NCBI GenBank assembly: GCA_035319125.1 | Contig: DATHDG010000015.1 | Coordinates: 1 to 64,000 of the forward strand | DNA from: Fen-1308 sp035319125 | Lineage (GTDB): Bacteria > Nitrospirota > Thermodesulfovibrionia > Thermodesulfovibrionales > Dissulfurispiraceae | Reading direction: 5' to 3' | Length of the DNA: 64,000 bases | Shown here: piece by piece, positions 33,901 to 43,705 of the stretch | Position numbering within the stretch: position 1 is the first letter of the stretch | How the letters are laid out: every line of letters starts with the position of its first letter | Position numbers and translations under genes: made by a program | The notes under the pieces: generated by a model | What the model saw: only the letters and a program-made list of their open reading frames with translations | What the model was told of the DNA's origin: nothing | Database searches by the model: none

Positions 33901-35691
33901 ATGACCAAGAATATCAGAAATTTTTCGATTATCGCCCATATCGACCACGGCAAGTCTACCCTCGCCGACAGAATACTCGAATACACCGGGGCGTTGAGCC
34001 AGCGCGAGATGATGGAGCAGGTTCTAGATTCGATGGACCTCGAAAGGGAACGCGGCATTACAATCAAGGCCCATGCTGTAAAACTCAACTATAAATCAGA
34101 CGACGGCAGGGACTATACTCTTAATTTGATCGACACCCCTGGTCATGTAGATTTTTCTTATGAAGTTTCCAGAAGCCTCGCCTCATGCGAAGGCAGCCTG
34201 CTTGTTGTAGATGCAACGCAAGGCGTTGAGGCTCAGACATTGGCCAACACATACTTAGCAATAGATCATAACCACGAAGTCATACCTGTCATCAACAAGA
34301 TAGATCTTCCAAGTGCAGAGCCTGCCCGAGTCAAACAGCAAATCGAAGAGGTTGTAGGCATAGACTGTTCCGATGCCGTGCTGGCCAGCGCCAAAGAGGG
34401 AATCGGCATTAAAGAGATACTTGAATCAATAGTCACTAAAATTCCAGCTCCCAAAGGCGATGACAATGCGCCTGTGCGTGCCCTGATCTTCGATTCATGG
34501 TTTGACAACTATCAGGGCGTTATTGTCCTGGTGAGGGTCTTCGACGGAAGAATCAAACCCGGAATGAGAATCAGATTCATGGCAACCAAGAAAGAATACG
34601 AGATAACCAAGACCGGCGTTCTAACACCAAAACCGCTTGAAGTTGCTGAGCTTAGCTCGGGTGAAGTCGGTTATATCATAGCAGCTATAAAAAATATCGC
34701 CGATACGAAGATAGGCGATACCATAACCGATGCTGCAAGGCCGGCAACTGAACCACTGGCCGGCTATAAAGAAATCAAGCCAATGGTGTTTTGCGGCCTA
34801 TATCCGGTTGAAACTAATCAGTATGAGGAGCTGAAGATCGCCCTTGAGAAACTGCGCCTTAATGATTCCTCGTTCAATTATGAACCTGAAACATCCTCTG
34901 CGCTGGGCTTCGGCTTCAGGTGCGGTTTCTTGGGCCTCCTGCACATGGAGATAGTCAAGGAGCGGCTCGAGAGGGAGTTCGAACTCTCGCTTATCAGCAC
35001 TGCGCCAACTGTAATCTACAAGGTGAAAGACAAGAAGGGCATAGAGATTTCAGTTGACAATCCCAGCAGCCTGCCTGACCAGTTTGAGAGTGTTGAAGAG
35101 CCGTATGTTAAGGTCTCGATCTTTGTACCGCAGGAATTTGTAGGTCATATGCTTGAACTTTGCCAGTCAAAACGGGGCACACAGAAGGATTTCAATTACG
35201 TAGGCAAAGACCGAATAATGATCGTCTATGATCTTCCGCTGAATGAAATATTGTGGGATTTCTATGATAGCCTGAAGTCTTTGTCGAAAGGATATGCATC
35301 GATGGATTACGAGTTTGCAGGATATAGAAAGTCTGATCTGGTCAAGCTGGACATCCTGCTTAACGGTGAATCCGTTGACGCCCTTTCCTTGATTGTCCAT
35401 AAAGACAACGCTTATTATAAGGGCAGACAGATAGCCGAGAAGCTCAGACAGGTCATCCCAAGGCAGATGTATGAAATAGCAATACAGGCGGCAATCGGCG
35501 GTAAAGTCATCGCGAGGGAGAGCATCAAGGCACTCCGCAAAGATGTATTAGCTAAATGCTATGGTGGCGATATCACGAGAAAAAGAAAGCTGCTTGAAAA
35601 ACAAAAGGAAGGGAAAAAAAGAATGAAGCAGATCGGACGCGTTGAGATCCCGCAGGAGGCGTTCCTTTCTGTTTTGAAGGTGAAGGAATAA
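33901..35691 (+). CDS. lepA: Elongation factor 4 (LepA)
   Basis: This 596-residue translational GTPase has NIRNFSIIAHIDHGKSTLADRI (P loop), DTPGHVDF and NKIDLP, followed by domains II to V and the LepA-specific C-terminus (RKDVLAKCYGGDITRKRKLLEKQKEGKKRMKQIG). It back-translocates or remodels stalled ribosomes. ATG 33901 gives the standard start; an ATG 15 bases upstream overlaps the ROK gene. lepB follows directly. Confidence 0.97.
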   Translation: MTKNIRNFSIIAHIDHGKSTLADRILEYTGALSQREMMEQVLDSMDLERERGITIKAHAVKLNYKSDDGRDYTLNLIDTPGHVDFSYEVSRSLASCEGSLLVVDATQGVEAQTLANTYLAIDHNHEVIPVINKIDLPSAEPARVKQQIEEVVGIDCSDAVLASAKEGIGIKEILESIVTKIPAPKGDDNAPVRALIFDSWFDNYQGVIVLVRVFDGRIKPGMRIRFMATKKEYEITKTGVLTPKPLEVAELSSGEVGYIIAAIKNIADTKIGDTITDAARPATEPLAGYKEIKPMVFCGLYPVETNQYEELKIALEKLRLNDSSFNYEPETSSALGFGFRCGFLGLLHMEIVKERLEREFELSLISTAPTVIYKVKDKKGIEISVDNPSSLPDQFESVEEPYVKVSIFVPQEFVGHMLELCQSKRGTQKDFNYVGKDRIMIVYDLPLNEILWDFYDSLKSLSKGYASMDYEFAGYRKSDLVKLDILLNGESVDALSLIVHKDNAYYKGRQIAEKLRQVIPRQMYEIAIQAAIGGKVIARESIKALRKDVLAKCYGGDITRKRKLLEKQKEGKKRMKQIGRVEIPQEAFLSVLKVKE

Positions 35692-36339
35692 ATGGAAAAA
35701 GAAAACAGACTCAAAACAACGGCAGCCGATAAGGTCCTTGAGTACGCAAAAGCGATCGGCACGGCGCTTATACTTGCGCTGATTATCAGAACATTCGTGA
35801 TTCAGGCTTTCAAGATCCCGTCCGGCTCAATGATACCTACTCTTCTGATCGGCGATCATCTGCTGGTAAACAAGATGATTTTTGGATCACCAGTAGATAT
35901 CCCTTTTACAAATGTGACTGTCTTTCATATGCCTGGCCTTAGGCTGCCGAAAAAAGGTGAGATAATAGTGTTCAAGTATCCTGAAGACCCGACAAGGGAT
36001 TTCATCAAACGGGTCGTGGCAACCGAAGGGGATACAGTGCAGATGATTGATAAGAAACTCCTTGTCAACGGCAAGCCGGTTGAAGAGCCATATGTTCAAC
36101 ATACTGATACTTCTATACGCTTAGGCCAATTGGAGCCGCGAGATAATTTTGGCCCCTATCTTGTTCCGACAGGCAAGCTCTTCATGATGGGAGACAACCG
36201 CGATCAGAGCTATGACAGCAGATTCTGGGGATATGTTGATGTAAAGCAGGTGCTTGGCAAGGCTATGATCATCTATTGGTCATGGGACAGCGAGAAGCAT
36301 TTACCGCGGTTCGATCGTATGGGAAGACTAATCCATTAA
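35692..36339 (+). CDS. lepB: Signal peptidase I
   Basis: This 215-residue enzyme has one N-terminal membrane helix (about 17-38). Catalytic Ser is in FKIPSGSMIPTL and Lys in PTRDFIKRVVATEGD; MGDNRDQSYDSRFWG is the family box. It removes signal peptides at the periplasmic face. It starts immediately after the lepA stop, with a ribosome-binding site in the lepA end (AAGGAG-like), and the lepA-lepB pair is widely conserved. Confidence 0.96.
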   Translation: MEKENRLKTTAADKVLEYAKAIGTALILALIIRTFVIQAFKIPSGSMIPTLLIGDHLLVNKMIFGSPVDIPFTNVTVFHMPGLRLPKKGEIIVFKYPEDPTRDFIKRVVATEGDTVQMIDKKLLVNGKPVEEPYVQHTDTSIRLGQLEPRDNFGPYLVPTGKLFMMGDNRDQSYDSRFWGYVDVKQVLGKAMIIYWSWDSEKHLPRFDRMGRLIH

Positions 36340-36345
36340 TATGGC

Positions 36346-37008
36346 ATGTTTACAGGATTAATAGTTGAATTAGGTGAAGTGGCGAGTATTGAACGCCGGT
36401 CACAAAACGCGCGCCTTTCCGTCAAAGGCCGTGAAATATTTAAGGATGCTATGACCGGAGACAGCATTGCAGTCAACGGCGTTTGCCTGACAGTGACAAA
36501 GATCGGCAAGGATACCGTTTATTTCGATGTTTCCGGCGAGACACTCAGGAGCACAAATCTCGGCGAGCTCAGAGGAGGCGACAAGGTTAACCTCGAACCT
36601 TCACTTAAACCAAGCTCCAAGATGGGTGGACATTTCGTAACAGGGCACATCGACGCTATTGGAAAAATCAGATCGCGCCGAATGGAAGGCAATGCCGAGA
36701 AGATCGAGATCGAAGCCTCTGCCTCTGTATTACATTATCTGGTAAAAAAGGGTTCAGTAGCCGTAGACGGGATAAGCCTTACCGTAGTGGACGTTCTTGA
36801 GAATGCCTTCAGTCTTGTAATAATTCCTCATACAGCATCGCTGACAACCATCGGATTTAAGAAGATCGGCGATACCGTTAACCTTGAACCTGATATTCTA
36901 GCTAAGTACGTCGCAAAGTTTCTGCAGAAAACCGCTCCTGAGGATGAAGCAGCCGCCTCATCTGCAGATCCATTTCTAACAAAGCTCAAAGAAGCCGGAC
37001 TGGCCTGA
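36346..37008 (+). CDS. ribE: Riboflavin synthase alpha chain
   Basis: This 220-residue protein has two lumazine-binding repeats. The first starts MFTGLIVELGEVASIERR with GDSIAVNGVCLTVT, and the second has HFVTGHIDAIGKI and VAVDGISLTVVDV. It dismutates 6,7-dimethyl-8-ribityllumazine to riboflavin. ribBA lies 1 kb downstream, beyond a minus-strand PHP gene. Confidence 0.95.
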   Translation: MFTGLIVELGEVASIERRSQNARLSVKGREIFKDAMTGDSIAVNGVCLTVTKIGKDTVYFDVSGETLRSTNLGELRGGDKVNLEPSLKPSSKMGGHFVTGHIDAIGKIRSRRMEGNAEKIEIEASASVLHYLVKKGSVAVDGISLTVVDVLENAFSLVIIPHTASLTTIGFKKIGDTVNLEPDILAKYVAKFLQKTAPEDEAAASSADPFLTKLKEAGLA

Positions 37009-37028
37009 TTCTTTGATTTAAATTGCCG

Positions 37029-37658
37029 TCAGTAAAATGAAAGGCGGCTTATTTTCCTCGTGTCGACTCCGTGGTAGTTGCCTGATTTGAGGCGTTCCAC
37101 CAGATTTTCTCTTGTAACAGACTCTGCAAAGGACGTGTAGCACAGGCCAACATCCATGTAATCGTGGGCGTCTGAGCCTCCGGTGAATGGCAGTCGTAGA
37201 GCAGCAGCTGTTTCAATAGCTTTTACGTTAAATGCGTTAGCATTGCAGCCATTGTACCCTTCAAGAGCACATATACCGTTCATGCTTCTAAGCGCATCAC
37301 CTATACTGTTCATGCCACGGTACGGATGCGAAGGAATAACCACTCCTCCGTGCCGATTCACTGTTTCAATAATTTTGGCCATCGGCATGTATAAAGATAG
37401 CAGACGGTCAGTGTCCACTCCGAAAACAAGGCAGTGCCCATCTCTTGCCGAGACCTCGGCACCCCGCAGGACCACGATCTTGCCCTTATACTTTTCTGCC
37501 AGCGTGTCTGCAGCCTCAGACGCCTCATATGAATAGTGTTCTGTAAATGCGATTCCATCAAGGCCTATCTCTATAGCCTGCAGGACTAGCTCCTCAGGGT
37601 TTGCATCCGAATCTCCGCTGGCAAGTGAATGTATATGCAGGTCAATATTGAATGCCAT
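37029..37658 (-). CDS. PHP-domain phosphoesterase
   Basis: This 209-residue protein has the four PHP motifs: DLHIHSLASGDSD, FTEHYSYE, VVIPSHPYRG and GGSDAHDYMDVG. All metal-binding His and Asp positions look intact. The family includes phosphatases and exonuclease-like enzymes of unknown substrate. ATG 37658 was chosen because it starts the conserved strand; the upstream extension is dissimilar. Confidence 0.85.
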   Translation of the reverse strand: MAFNIDLHIHSLASGDSDANPEELVLQAIEIGLDGIAFTEHYSYEASEAADTLAEKYKGKIVVLRGAEVSARDGHCLVFGVDTDRLLSLYMPMAKIIETVNRHGGVVIPSHPYRGMNSIGDALRSMNGICALEGYNGCNANAFNVKAIETAAALRLPFTGGSDAHDYMDVGLCYTSFAESVTRENLVERLKSGNYHGVDTRKISRLSFY

Positions 37659-37694
37659 CCTCAATAATACACGCCCGGACGCCAACCGAGTCAA

Positions 37695-38045
37695 TCTTAC
37701 GCCCCTGGTGAACTATCGGCACAGATTCTGCGGTAGTCTTGGGTGGTCATTTCGAGGTGCAGCCTGAGTTCTCAGGGGCGCGCAAGCGGGCAGGGCAAAA
37801 CATTTCGAAAGCATGATAATCTTTTCTCAATAGAACCTGCGATTATTTCACAAGTGCTAATTGGCGCATCTCGAAAAGAAGCCACCCAAGAACGTCCTCA
37901 GTCATTGCACCAATGGAAAGTCCCTTTTTGTTTCTGCTATACTTACAAATATCTTGGCAATGGGAAATTCTGTAGAATCAGTATCTTCTGTACCCCTAAT
38001 CTATGAGCTGCCGATTGCCTGTGCATTCATTTACGGAGGTACGTA
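37695..38045. other. Intergenic leader upstream of ribBA, no gene seen
   Basis: This 351-bp stretch contains short open frames but none with convincing composition or ribosome-binding sites. I looked for an FMN riboswitch before ribBA and did not find its conserved blocks. The last bases hold GGAGGT, the ribBA ribosome-binding site. A ctatact -10-like element near 37938 could be the ribBA promoter. Confidence 0.5.
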
Positions 38046-39260
38046 ATGGATAAATATAAATTAAACACTATTGAAGAGGCCCTTGAAGATATCGCCGCCG
38101 GCAAAATGGTCATTCTCGTCGATGATGAAGACAGGGAAAACGAAGGCGATCTTTGCATGGCAGCCGAAAAGGTGACAGCCGAAGCAATAAACTTTATGGC
38201 TAAGTATGGCAGGGGCCTGATCTGCCTTTCCCTTGCGCCTCAGCGTGTTGAAGAGCTTAAGCTTCCCATGATGACCGACGACAATACATCGTCCTTCGGC
38301 ACGGCCTTCACTGTCTCGATCGAGGCAAAAAAAGGCGTCACAACCGGCATATCCGCACATGACCGGGCAGTAACCATTCTTACAGCAATCAATCCAAAAT
38401 CAAAGCCTGAAGACATAGCGCGTCCGGGACATGTCTTTCCTCTGAGGGCAAAACCGGGAGGCGTGCTCCAAAGGGCGGGGCAGACAGAGGGCTCTGTGGA
38501 TCTCTCGAGGCTCGCGGGGCTCAATCCATCCGGTGTGATATGTGAAGTGATGAACGATGACGGAACCATGGCGCGGATGCCGCAATTGCTTGAGTTTGCG
38601 AAGGCTCATTCACTGAAGATCATCGCGATCAAACACCTCATCCAGTACCGCATGAGAACCGAAAGCTTTGTAAAGCGGGTTGCTACCGTCAATATGCCTA
38701 CAAGATACGGTGGTGACTTCACCGCAATCGCATATTCCAATCTGGTAGATCAAAATGTGCATATAGCCCTTGTGAAAGGCGATATCACGCCTGAGGACAA
38801 GGTGCTTGTCAGGGTGCATTCGGAATGCCTGACCGGTGATGTCTTCGGCTCCAAGCGCTGCGACTGCGGCGACCAGCTCCACAAGGCCATGGCGATGATT
38901 GAGAAAGAAGGCAAGGGAGTGATCCTTTACATGCGCCAGGAAGGCCGCGGCATCGGCCTGCCAAACAAATTAAAGGCTTACGAGCTGCAGGATAAAGGGC
39001 TGGATACTGTCGAAGCCAATCTTCAGCTTGGATTCAAGGCTGATTTGAGGGATTACGGGATAGGCGCTCAGATACTGGTCGATCTGGGCATCAGGAAGAT
39101 GAAGCTGATAACGAACAACCCCAAGAAGATAGTCGGACTCGAAGGCTACGGACTGAAGGTTGTCGAGAGGGTCTCAATAGAGACGAAGCCCACCGAGGCA
39201 AACATCCTCTATCTGAAAACCAAAAAGAAGAAACTGGGTCATCTGCTGGAAAACGTGTAA
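38046..39260 (+). CDS. ribBA: Bifunctional DHBP synthase / GTP cyclohydrolase II
   Basis: This 404-residue fusion has a RibB part (1-200) with DDEDRENEGDLCMAAE and TGISAHDRAVTI, and a RibA part (205-404) with the zinc ligands in HSECLTGDVFGSKRCDCGDQL and RQEGRGIGLPNKLKAYELQDKG. It makes both precursors of riboflavin. ribE lies upstream. A terminator-type hairpin follows 3 bp after the stop. Confidence 0.97.
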   Translation: MDKYKLNTIEEALEDIAAGKMVILVDDEDRENEGDLCMAAEKVTAEAINFMAKYGRGLICLSLAPQRVEELKLPMMTDDNTSSFGTAFTVSIEAKKGVTTGISAHDRAVTILTAINPKSKPEDIARPGHVFPLRAKPGGVLQRAGQTEGSVDLSRLAGLNPSGVICEVMNDDGTMARMPQLLEFAKAHSLKIIAIKHLIQYRMRTESFVKRVATVNMPTRYGGDFTAIAYSNLVDQNVHIALVKGDITPEDKVLVRVHSECLTGDVFGSKRCDCGDQLHKAMAMIEKEGKGVILYMRQEGRGIGLPNKLKAYELQDKGLDTVEANLQLGFKADLRDYGIGAQILVDLGIRKMKLITNNPKKIVGLEGYGLKVVERVSIETKPTEANILYLKTKKKKLGHLLENV

Positions 39261-39263
39261 ATT

Positions 39264-39284
39264 GCCGGGGCACCGTGCCCCGGC
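39264..39284. terminator. Hairpin between convergent ribBA and glutaredoxin-like genes
   Basis: GCCGGGGCAC and GTGCCCCGGC form a perfect 10-bp stem with a 1-base centre, filling the gap between the two convergent genes. It lacks a clear U-tract on either strand, but its position suggests a bidirectional terminator. Confidence 0.7.
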
Positions 39285-39530
39285 TTACTTTGCGTTCGCT
39301 TCTAGTCTTTCGAGCAGTTCTCTTTTTTTGATGCGGCCGTAAAGCGCTGAGCCGTCTGCGAATTCAATTACCGGGATGTCGAACCTGTAGAGGTCGTAAA
39401 GTTCTTCACTCGATGCGATGTCGATCCGCTCGATCCTCAGGTCGTGTTTTTCGATGAGCCCGTTGAGCATCTCTTCTGCCATGTCGCAGAACCAGCACCC
39501 TTCTTTGTAAAAAAATTTCACTTCTACCAT
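39285..39530 (-). CDS. Glutaredoxin-like protein
   Basis: This 81-residue thioredoxin-fold protein has CWFC in YKEGCWFCDMAEEML and the cis-Pro region FDIPVIEFADGS. It probably acts as a small disulfide oxidoreductase. GTAGAA-type spacing before the ATG is weak. Confidence 0.88.
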   Translation of the reverse strand: MVEVKFFYKEGCWFCDMAEEMLNGLIEKHDLRIERIDIASSEELYDLYRFDIPVIEFADGSALYGRIKKRELLERLEANAK

Positions 39531-39570
39531 AGCAAGATAATTTTAAGCTGGATAGACGAAAATTCATGAG

Positions 39571-39644
39571 CGCGCCTGAGAGGATTCGAACCTCCGACCC
39601 TCAGCTCCGGAGGCTGATGCTCTGATCCACTGAGCTACAGGCGC
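39571..39644 (-). tRNA. tRNA-Arg(CCG)
   Basis: The minus strand folds into a cloverleaf: acceptor GCGCCTG/CAGGCGC, D-arm GCTC..GAGC, anticodon stem TCAGC/GCTGA around loop CTCCGGA (anticodon CCG) and T-arm GGAGG-TTCGAAT-CCTCT. CCA is not encoded. It reads CGG codons. Confidence 0.95.
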
Positions 39645-39697
39645 GGCAAGCTTATTTTAACACAACGAACGCCATAACCAGTAAAGGCTTCCTCTCA

Positions 39698-40855
39698 TCA
39701 TCTCTCAGTCCTGCCATTTAATTTACATCGATTGATAGCATCAGAAATAATTCTTGCAGCTGTATTCACTTCGTCAAATGTGGTCATTCGTCCAGTTGTG
39801 AGCCTTAGTGCGCCGCGCGCCCACTCTTCCGGAATATTCATAGCTTTTAAAACCGAAGATATTCTGACTTCTCCTGAATGACAGGCCGCACCAGCCGAAG
39901 CCGCGACCCGGTCCTCGATTGCCGAAAGCAGCATATGGGCCTCGACCCCTGGGAAGCTTATGTTTAACGTGTTCGGCAGACGACTCTCCGGATGACCATT
40001 TAGCCTAAGCTCTTTCATATGTGTTCGGAGATAGTCGTATAACCGGTCTCTAGTTTCTCGCATGCGCTTCATGTTAGCATCAAGTTCCTGAGCGGCAATC
40101 TCGCATGCCTTTCCCAGTCCGACGATCTCCAGCACATTTTCCGTACCTGCTCTTTTACCCCTTTCCTGCCCCGCGCCGTGCATGAATCTTGTTAGTTCAA
40201 CTCCATGCCTGATGTATAGAGCACCAATCCCCTTGGGGGCATACAGCTTGTGACCAGCAATAGAAAGGAGATCGACACCGAGTGTGCCGACATGCGCTGG
40301 GATCTTGCCTACAGATTGTGCTGCATCTGTATGAAAAATGATTTTCTTTCGACGTGCAATCTGAGAAATCTCTTCAATCGGCTGAACAGTGCCGACTTCA
40401 TTGTTTGCATGCATGATCGTAATCAGGATGGTCTTCGGCGTGACAGCCTTTTCGACATCCGACGCATCCACAAGTCCAAATTCGTCGACCGGGACATAAG
40501 TCGTCTCGAAGCCGTATCTCTCGAGGAATTTGCATACCGCGGTTACAGCCGGGTGCTCGATTTGAGACGTGATGATGTGATTGCCTTTGCTGAAAAGCGC
40601 GTCAGCGATGCCCCTGATAGCATGATTGTTGGATTCCGTGCCCCCGCCGGTAAAAACTATCTCTTCGCTCAGACATCCCAGAGCTGATGCGACTTGAGAT
40701 CTAGCGGTCTCAACAGCCTCCCGCGTCCTTTTGCCGTAAAAATGAGAGCTAGATGGGTTTCCGAAGTGCTCCTCGAGATACGGCCTCATAGCAGCGACAA
40801 CATCTGGATCATGCGGTGTAGTTGCGTTATAGTCAAGGTAGATCGGCTTCTTCAT
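39698..40855 (-). CDS. Cysteine desulfurase (NifS/IscS family)
   Basis: This 385-residue PLP enzyme has LDYNATTPHDPDVV at the start, HTDAAQSVGKIP, SIAGHKLYAPKGIGALYI (Lys Schiff base) and AAGAACHSGEVRISSVL (catalytic Cys). It mobilises sulfur from cysteine for Fe-S cluster, tRNA or other thiolation; some family members also release selenium from selenocysteine, so a link to the Sec genes here is possible but untested. No iscU neighbour is visible. Confidence 0.93.
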   Translation of the reverse strand: MKKPIYLDYNATTPHDPDVVAAMRPYLEEHFGNPSSSHFYGKRTREAVETARSQVASALGCLSEEIVFTGGGTESNNHAIRGIADALFSKGNHIITSQIEHPAVTAVCKFLERYGFETTYVPVDEFGLVDASDVEKAVTPKTILITIMHANNEVGTVQPIEEISQIARRKKIIFHTDAAQSVGKIPAHVGTLGVDLLSIAGHKLYAPKGIGALYIRHGVELTRFMHGAGQERGKRAGTENVLEIVGLGKACEIAAQELDANMKRMRETRDRLYDYLRTHMKELRLNGHPESRLPNTLNISFPGVEAHMLLSAIEDRVAASAGAACHSGEVRISSVLKAMNIPEEWARGALRLTTGRMTTFDEVNTAARIISDAINRCKLNGRTER

Positions 40856-41025
40856 TGCTCACCCTCCTGTATTTCTTTACTCAACTAAATTTTACCCCAA
40901 AGTAAGGATATTGATCATTCAGGAGATATTAGCTGCCGGCAGTATTCGCTGATACACTTAAAAAATACGGAGCAGTGTGGCTTAATGTCGGTAATTGCTA
41001 TTCCGAAATCAACAAGGAGGCCTAC

Positions 41026-41505
41026 ATGATCTCTCTGGAAGTTAACGGCAAGAAGTACGAAGTAGATGCGGCTGCGGACGAACCCCTTCTCTGGGTAATC
41101 CGGGAAAAAATCGGGCTCACCGGGACCAAATACGGGTGCGGCATTGCACAGTGCGGGGCTTGCACGGTCCACATAGACGGGCAGCCTGAGCGATCATGCC
41201 AGATTCCGGCAAAAGACGCACAGGGAAAAAAGATCACAACCATTGAGGGTATCGCTGAAAACGATCCGGTCAAGAGGGCCTGGATGGAAGACGATGTCCC
41301 GCAATGCGGCTATTGCCATCCAGGGCAGATAATGTCCGCCGTGGCCCTGATAGAGAAAAATCATGCTCCCACGGATGAGGACATAGACCGCGCCATGACC
41401 GGCAACATATGCCGTTGCGGAACATATCAGAGAATCCGCCGCGCTATCCATCGCGCCTCTGTCATGAAAACCGACGACGCGATGGGCAAAGGAGGTAAGT
41501 CATGA
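41026..41505 (+). CDS. 2Fe-2S subunit of a molybdenum hydroxylase (IorA-like)
   Basis: This 159-residue protein has the plant-type cluster motif GCGIAQCGACTVHIDGQPERSC and the second cluster motif CGYCHPGQIMSA with CRCGTYQRIRRA. It passes electrons from the molybdopterin subunit encoded next. ATG 41026 was chosen because CAAGGAGG lies 5 bases upstream. It overlaps the next gene by 4 bp. Confidence 0.93.
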   Translation: MISLEVNGKKYEVDAAADEPLLWVIREKIGLTGTKYGCGIAQCGACTVHIDGQPERSCQIPAKDAQGKKITTIEGIAENDPVKRAWMEDDVPQCGYCHPGQIMSAVALIEKNHAPTDEDIDRAMTGNICRCGTYQRIRRAIHRASVMKTDDAMGKGGKS

Positions 41506-43679
41506 ACGGACTCATCAATATGAGCCGGCGCGATTTCATAAGGACAGGTGCGATCCTCGGGGGCGGATTGGTTCTTGGCATATCCCTGCTTCCCCCCGGA
41601 TCCGATTCCGAGGCTGTGGACAAAACCGGCACTTTTGTGCCCAATGCGTTTGTTCGCATAGGTACCGACGATTCGGTGACAATTATCGTCAACAAGTCCG
41701 AGATGGGGCAGGGCGTTTACACCTCGTTGCCGATGCTTGTAGCGGAGGAACTGGAAGCCGACTGGTCCAAGATCGGCATTGAACCTGCCCCTGTGGACCA
41801 CGCTTACGACCACGCGCAGTGGGGGTCTATACAGGGGACGGGCGGAAGCTCCAGCGTAAGGAGCGAATGGGGACGATTAAGCAAAGCAGGGGCCGCGGCA
41901 CGAATGATGCTTATAGACGCTGCGGCAGCCACGTGGAAGGTGAACGCAGACCACTGCGTAGCGCAAAAAGGGTTTGTCATAGGCCCATCGGGCCAGCGCC
42001 TGTCATTTGGACAATTAGCAGAAAAGGCCTCCGCTCTTCAACTGCCTAAAGAGATTATCCTGAAGAAAACCGGCCATCCCGATTTTCTGGGGAAACGCGT
42101 CAGGCGTATTGACACTCCTGACAAAGTCAACGGCAAGGCCGTTTTCGGAATCGATTCAAAGGTCCCTAAAATGCTAGCGGCTGTTGTAGCACGTCCGCCG
42201 GTCTTCGGTGGTAAATTAAAAACCTTCGACGCCGGAAAGGCAAAAAAAATGCGCGGCGTCAACGCAGTGCTACCCATCGCCACGGGGGTCGCCGTAATCG
42301 CAGATGATTTCTGGTCAGCGCATCAAGGTCGCGAGGCTCTGGAGATTGTCTGGGATGAAGGAACGCTGGCCTCGCTGGAGACCCAGAGGCAGCTGTCAGA
42401 CTACGCAGAAATGGCGAAGAGACCGGGCACTACTGCCGCGAGAAAGGGCGATGCAGAAGCGGCCTTAAAAACCGCAGCGAAGACAATAAACGCTGAATAC
42501 TCTGTGCCTTATCTCGCCCACGCCACGATGGAGACGCTGAACTGTCTGATCGATCTTAGAGCCGACAGCTGTGAGTTGTGGGTGCCTACTCAATTTCAGA
42601 CTCTTGACCGGAACGCGGCAGCGAAGATAGTCGGTCTTAAGCCTGAGCAGGTTAAGCTTAACACTACCTATCTCGGCGGTGGCTTCGGGCGCAAGGCAAA
42701 CCCGCATAACGACTTTGTGTCGGAGGCAGCCTATATCGCCAAAGCCGCTCGGGACGCCGGGATACAGAGACCGATCAAGGTAATCTGGACCCGCGAGGAT
42801 GATACCAAGGGCGGGTACTACAGGCCATTGTGGTACGACAAAATTTCGGCAGGACTGGACAAGAAAGGAAGACTTGTTGCGTGGCGCCATGCGATAGTAG
42901 GACAGTCCATCATTGAGGGCACGCCCTTTGAGAAAGCGCTTGCAAAAAATGGAATTGATGAAACATCTGTGGAAGGCGCGGCTGACACGCCATATTCTAT
43001 CCCGAATATCCTCGTAGAGCTCCACAGTCCAAAACTCGGCGTGCCGGTGCAGTGGTGGCGCTCAGTCGGCCATTCGCATACAGCCTTTGTCATGGAAAGC
43101 TTCATAGATGAAGTTGCGAATGCCGCAGGACAGGATCCGTATGAATTGCGAGTAAGCCTGCTTAAAGAACATCCTCGCAACATGGGGGTTTTGAAGCTGG
43201 CCGCAGATAAGGCCGGCTGGGGAAAATCCCTCCCTGCAGGCCGCGGCCGGGGAATCGCAGCACACGAATCTTTCGGGAGTTATATTGCCCAGGTCGCCGA
43301 AGTATCGGTGGATTCGAAAGGCAAGGTTATTGTTCATAAGGTAATATGTGCTGTCGATTGCGGAAAGATCGTAAATCCCGATACTATCGTTGCGCAAATG
43401 GAAAGCGGCATAGTCTTTGGACTTACCGCTGCCCTTTATGGCGAGATTACGTTCAAGAAAGGCCGGGTGGAGCAAAGCAATTTCCACGATTACCCGATGC
43501 TGCGCATCAACGAAATGCCGGTTGTAGAGGTTCACATAGTGGACAGCAAAGAAGCTCCCGGTGGCATCGGAGAACCAGGCGTTCCACCTATTGCGCCGGC
43601 GGTTTGCAACGCAATCTTTGCCACAACCGGCAAGCGCATACGCAGTTTGCCGATCAAGGCCGATATGCTTAAGGCCTAA
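41502..43679 (+). CDS. Molybdopterin subunit of an isoquinoline 1-oxidoreductase-like aldehyde oxidase
   Basis: This 725-residue protein is a xanthine-oxidase-family catalytic subunit of the IorB type. A Tat signal is visible in MSRRDFIRTGAILGGGLVLG, so the enzyme should be exported. Family segments are FVPNAFVRIGTDDSVTIIVNKSEMGQG, GTGGSSSVRSEW, NTTYLGGGFGRKANPHNDFVSEA and the late PGGIGEPGVPPIAPAVCNA (catalytic Glu). The substrate, an aldehyde or N-heterocycle, is unknown. No third FAD subunit is present, as is usual for this two-subunit type. Confidence 0.93.
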   Translation: MNGLINMSRRDFIRTGAILGGGLVLGISLLPPGSDSEAVDKTGTFVPNAFVRIGTDDSVTIIVNKSEMGQGVYTSLPMLVAEELEADWSKIGIEPAPVDHAYDHAQWGSIQGTGGSSSVRSEWGRLSKAGAAARMMLIDAAAATWKVNADHCVAQKGFVIGPSGQRLSFGQLAEKASALQLPKEIILKKTGHPDFLGKRVRRIDTPDKVNGKAVFGIDSKVPKMLAAVVARPPVFGGKLKTFDAGKAKKMRGVNAVLPIATGVAVIADDFWSAHQGREALEIVWDEGTLASLETQRQLSDYAEMAKRPGTTAARKGDAEAALKTAAKTINAEYSVPYLAHATMETLNCLIDLRADSCELWVPTQFQTLDRNAAAKIVGLKPEQVKLNTTYLGGGFGRKANPHNDFVSEAAYIAKAARDAGIQRPIKVIWTREDDTKGGYYRPLWYDKISAGLDKKGRLVAWRHAIVGQSIIEGTPFEKALAKNGIDETSVEGAADTPYSIPNILVELHSPKLGVPVQWWRSVGHSHTAFVMESFIDEVANAAGQDPYELRVSLLKEHPRNMGVLKLAADKAGWGKSLPAGRGRGIAAHESFGSYIAQVAEVSVDSKGKVIVHKVICAVDCGKIVNPDTIVAQMESGIVFGLTAALYGEITFKKGRVEQSNFHDYPMLRINEMPVVEVHIVDSKEAPGGIGEPGVPPIAPAVCNAIFATTGKRIRSLPIKADMLKA

Positions 43680-43705
43680 GCTGTCATAGCAAGAATCGGA
43701 TTGAT

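Noticed and set aside
37695..38045. FMN riboswitch before ribBA
   Set aside because: I looked for the conserved RFN blocks and they are absent.
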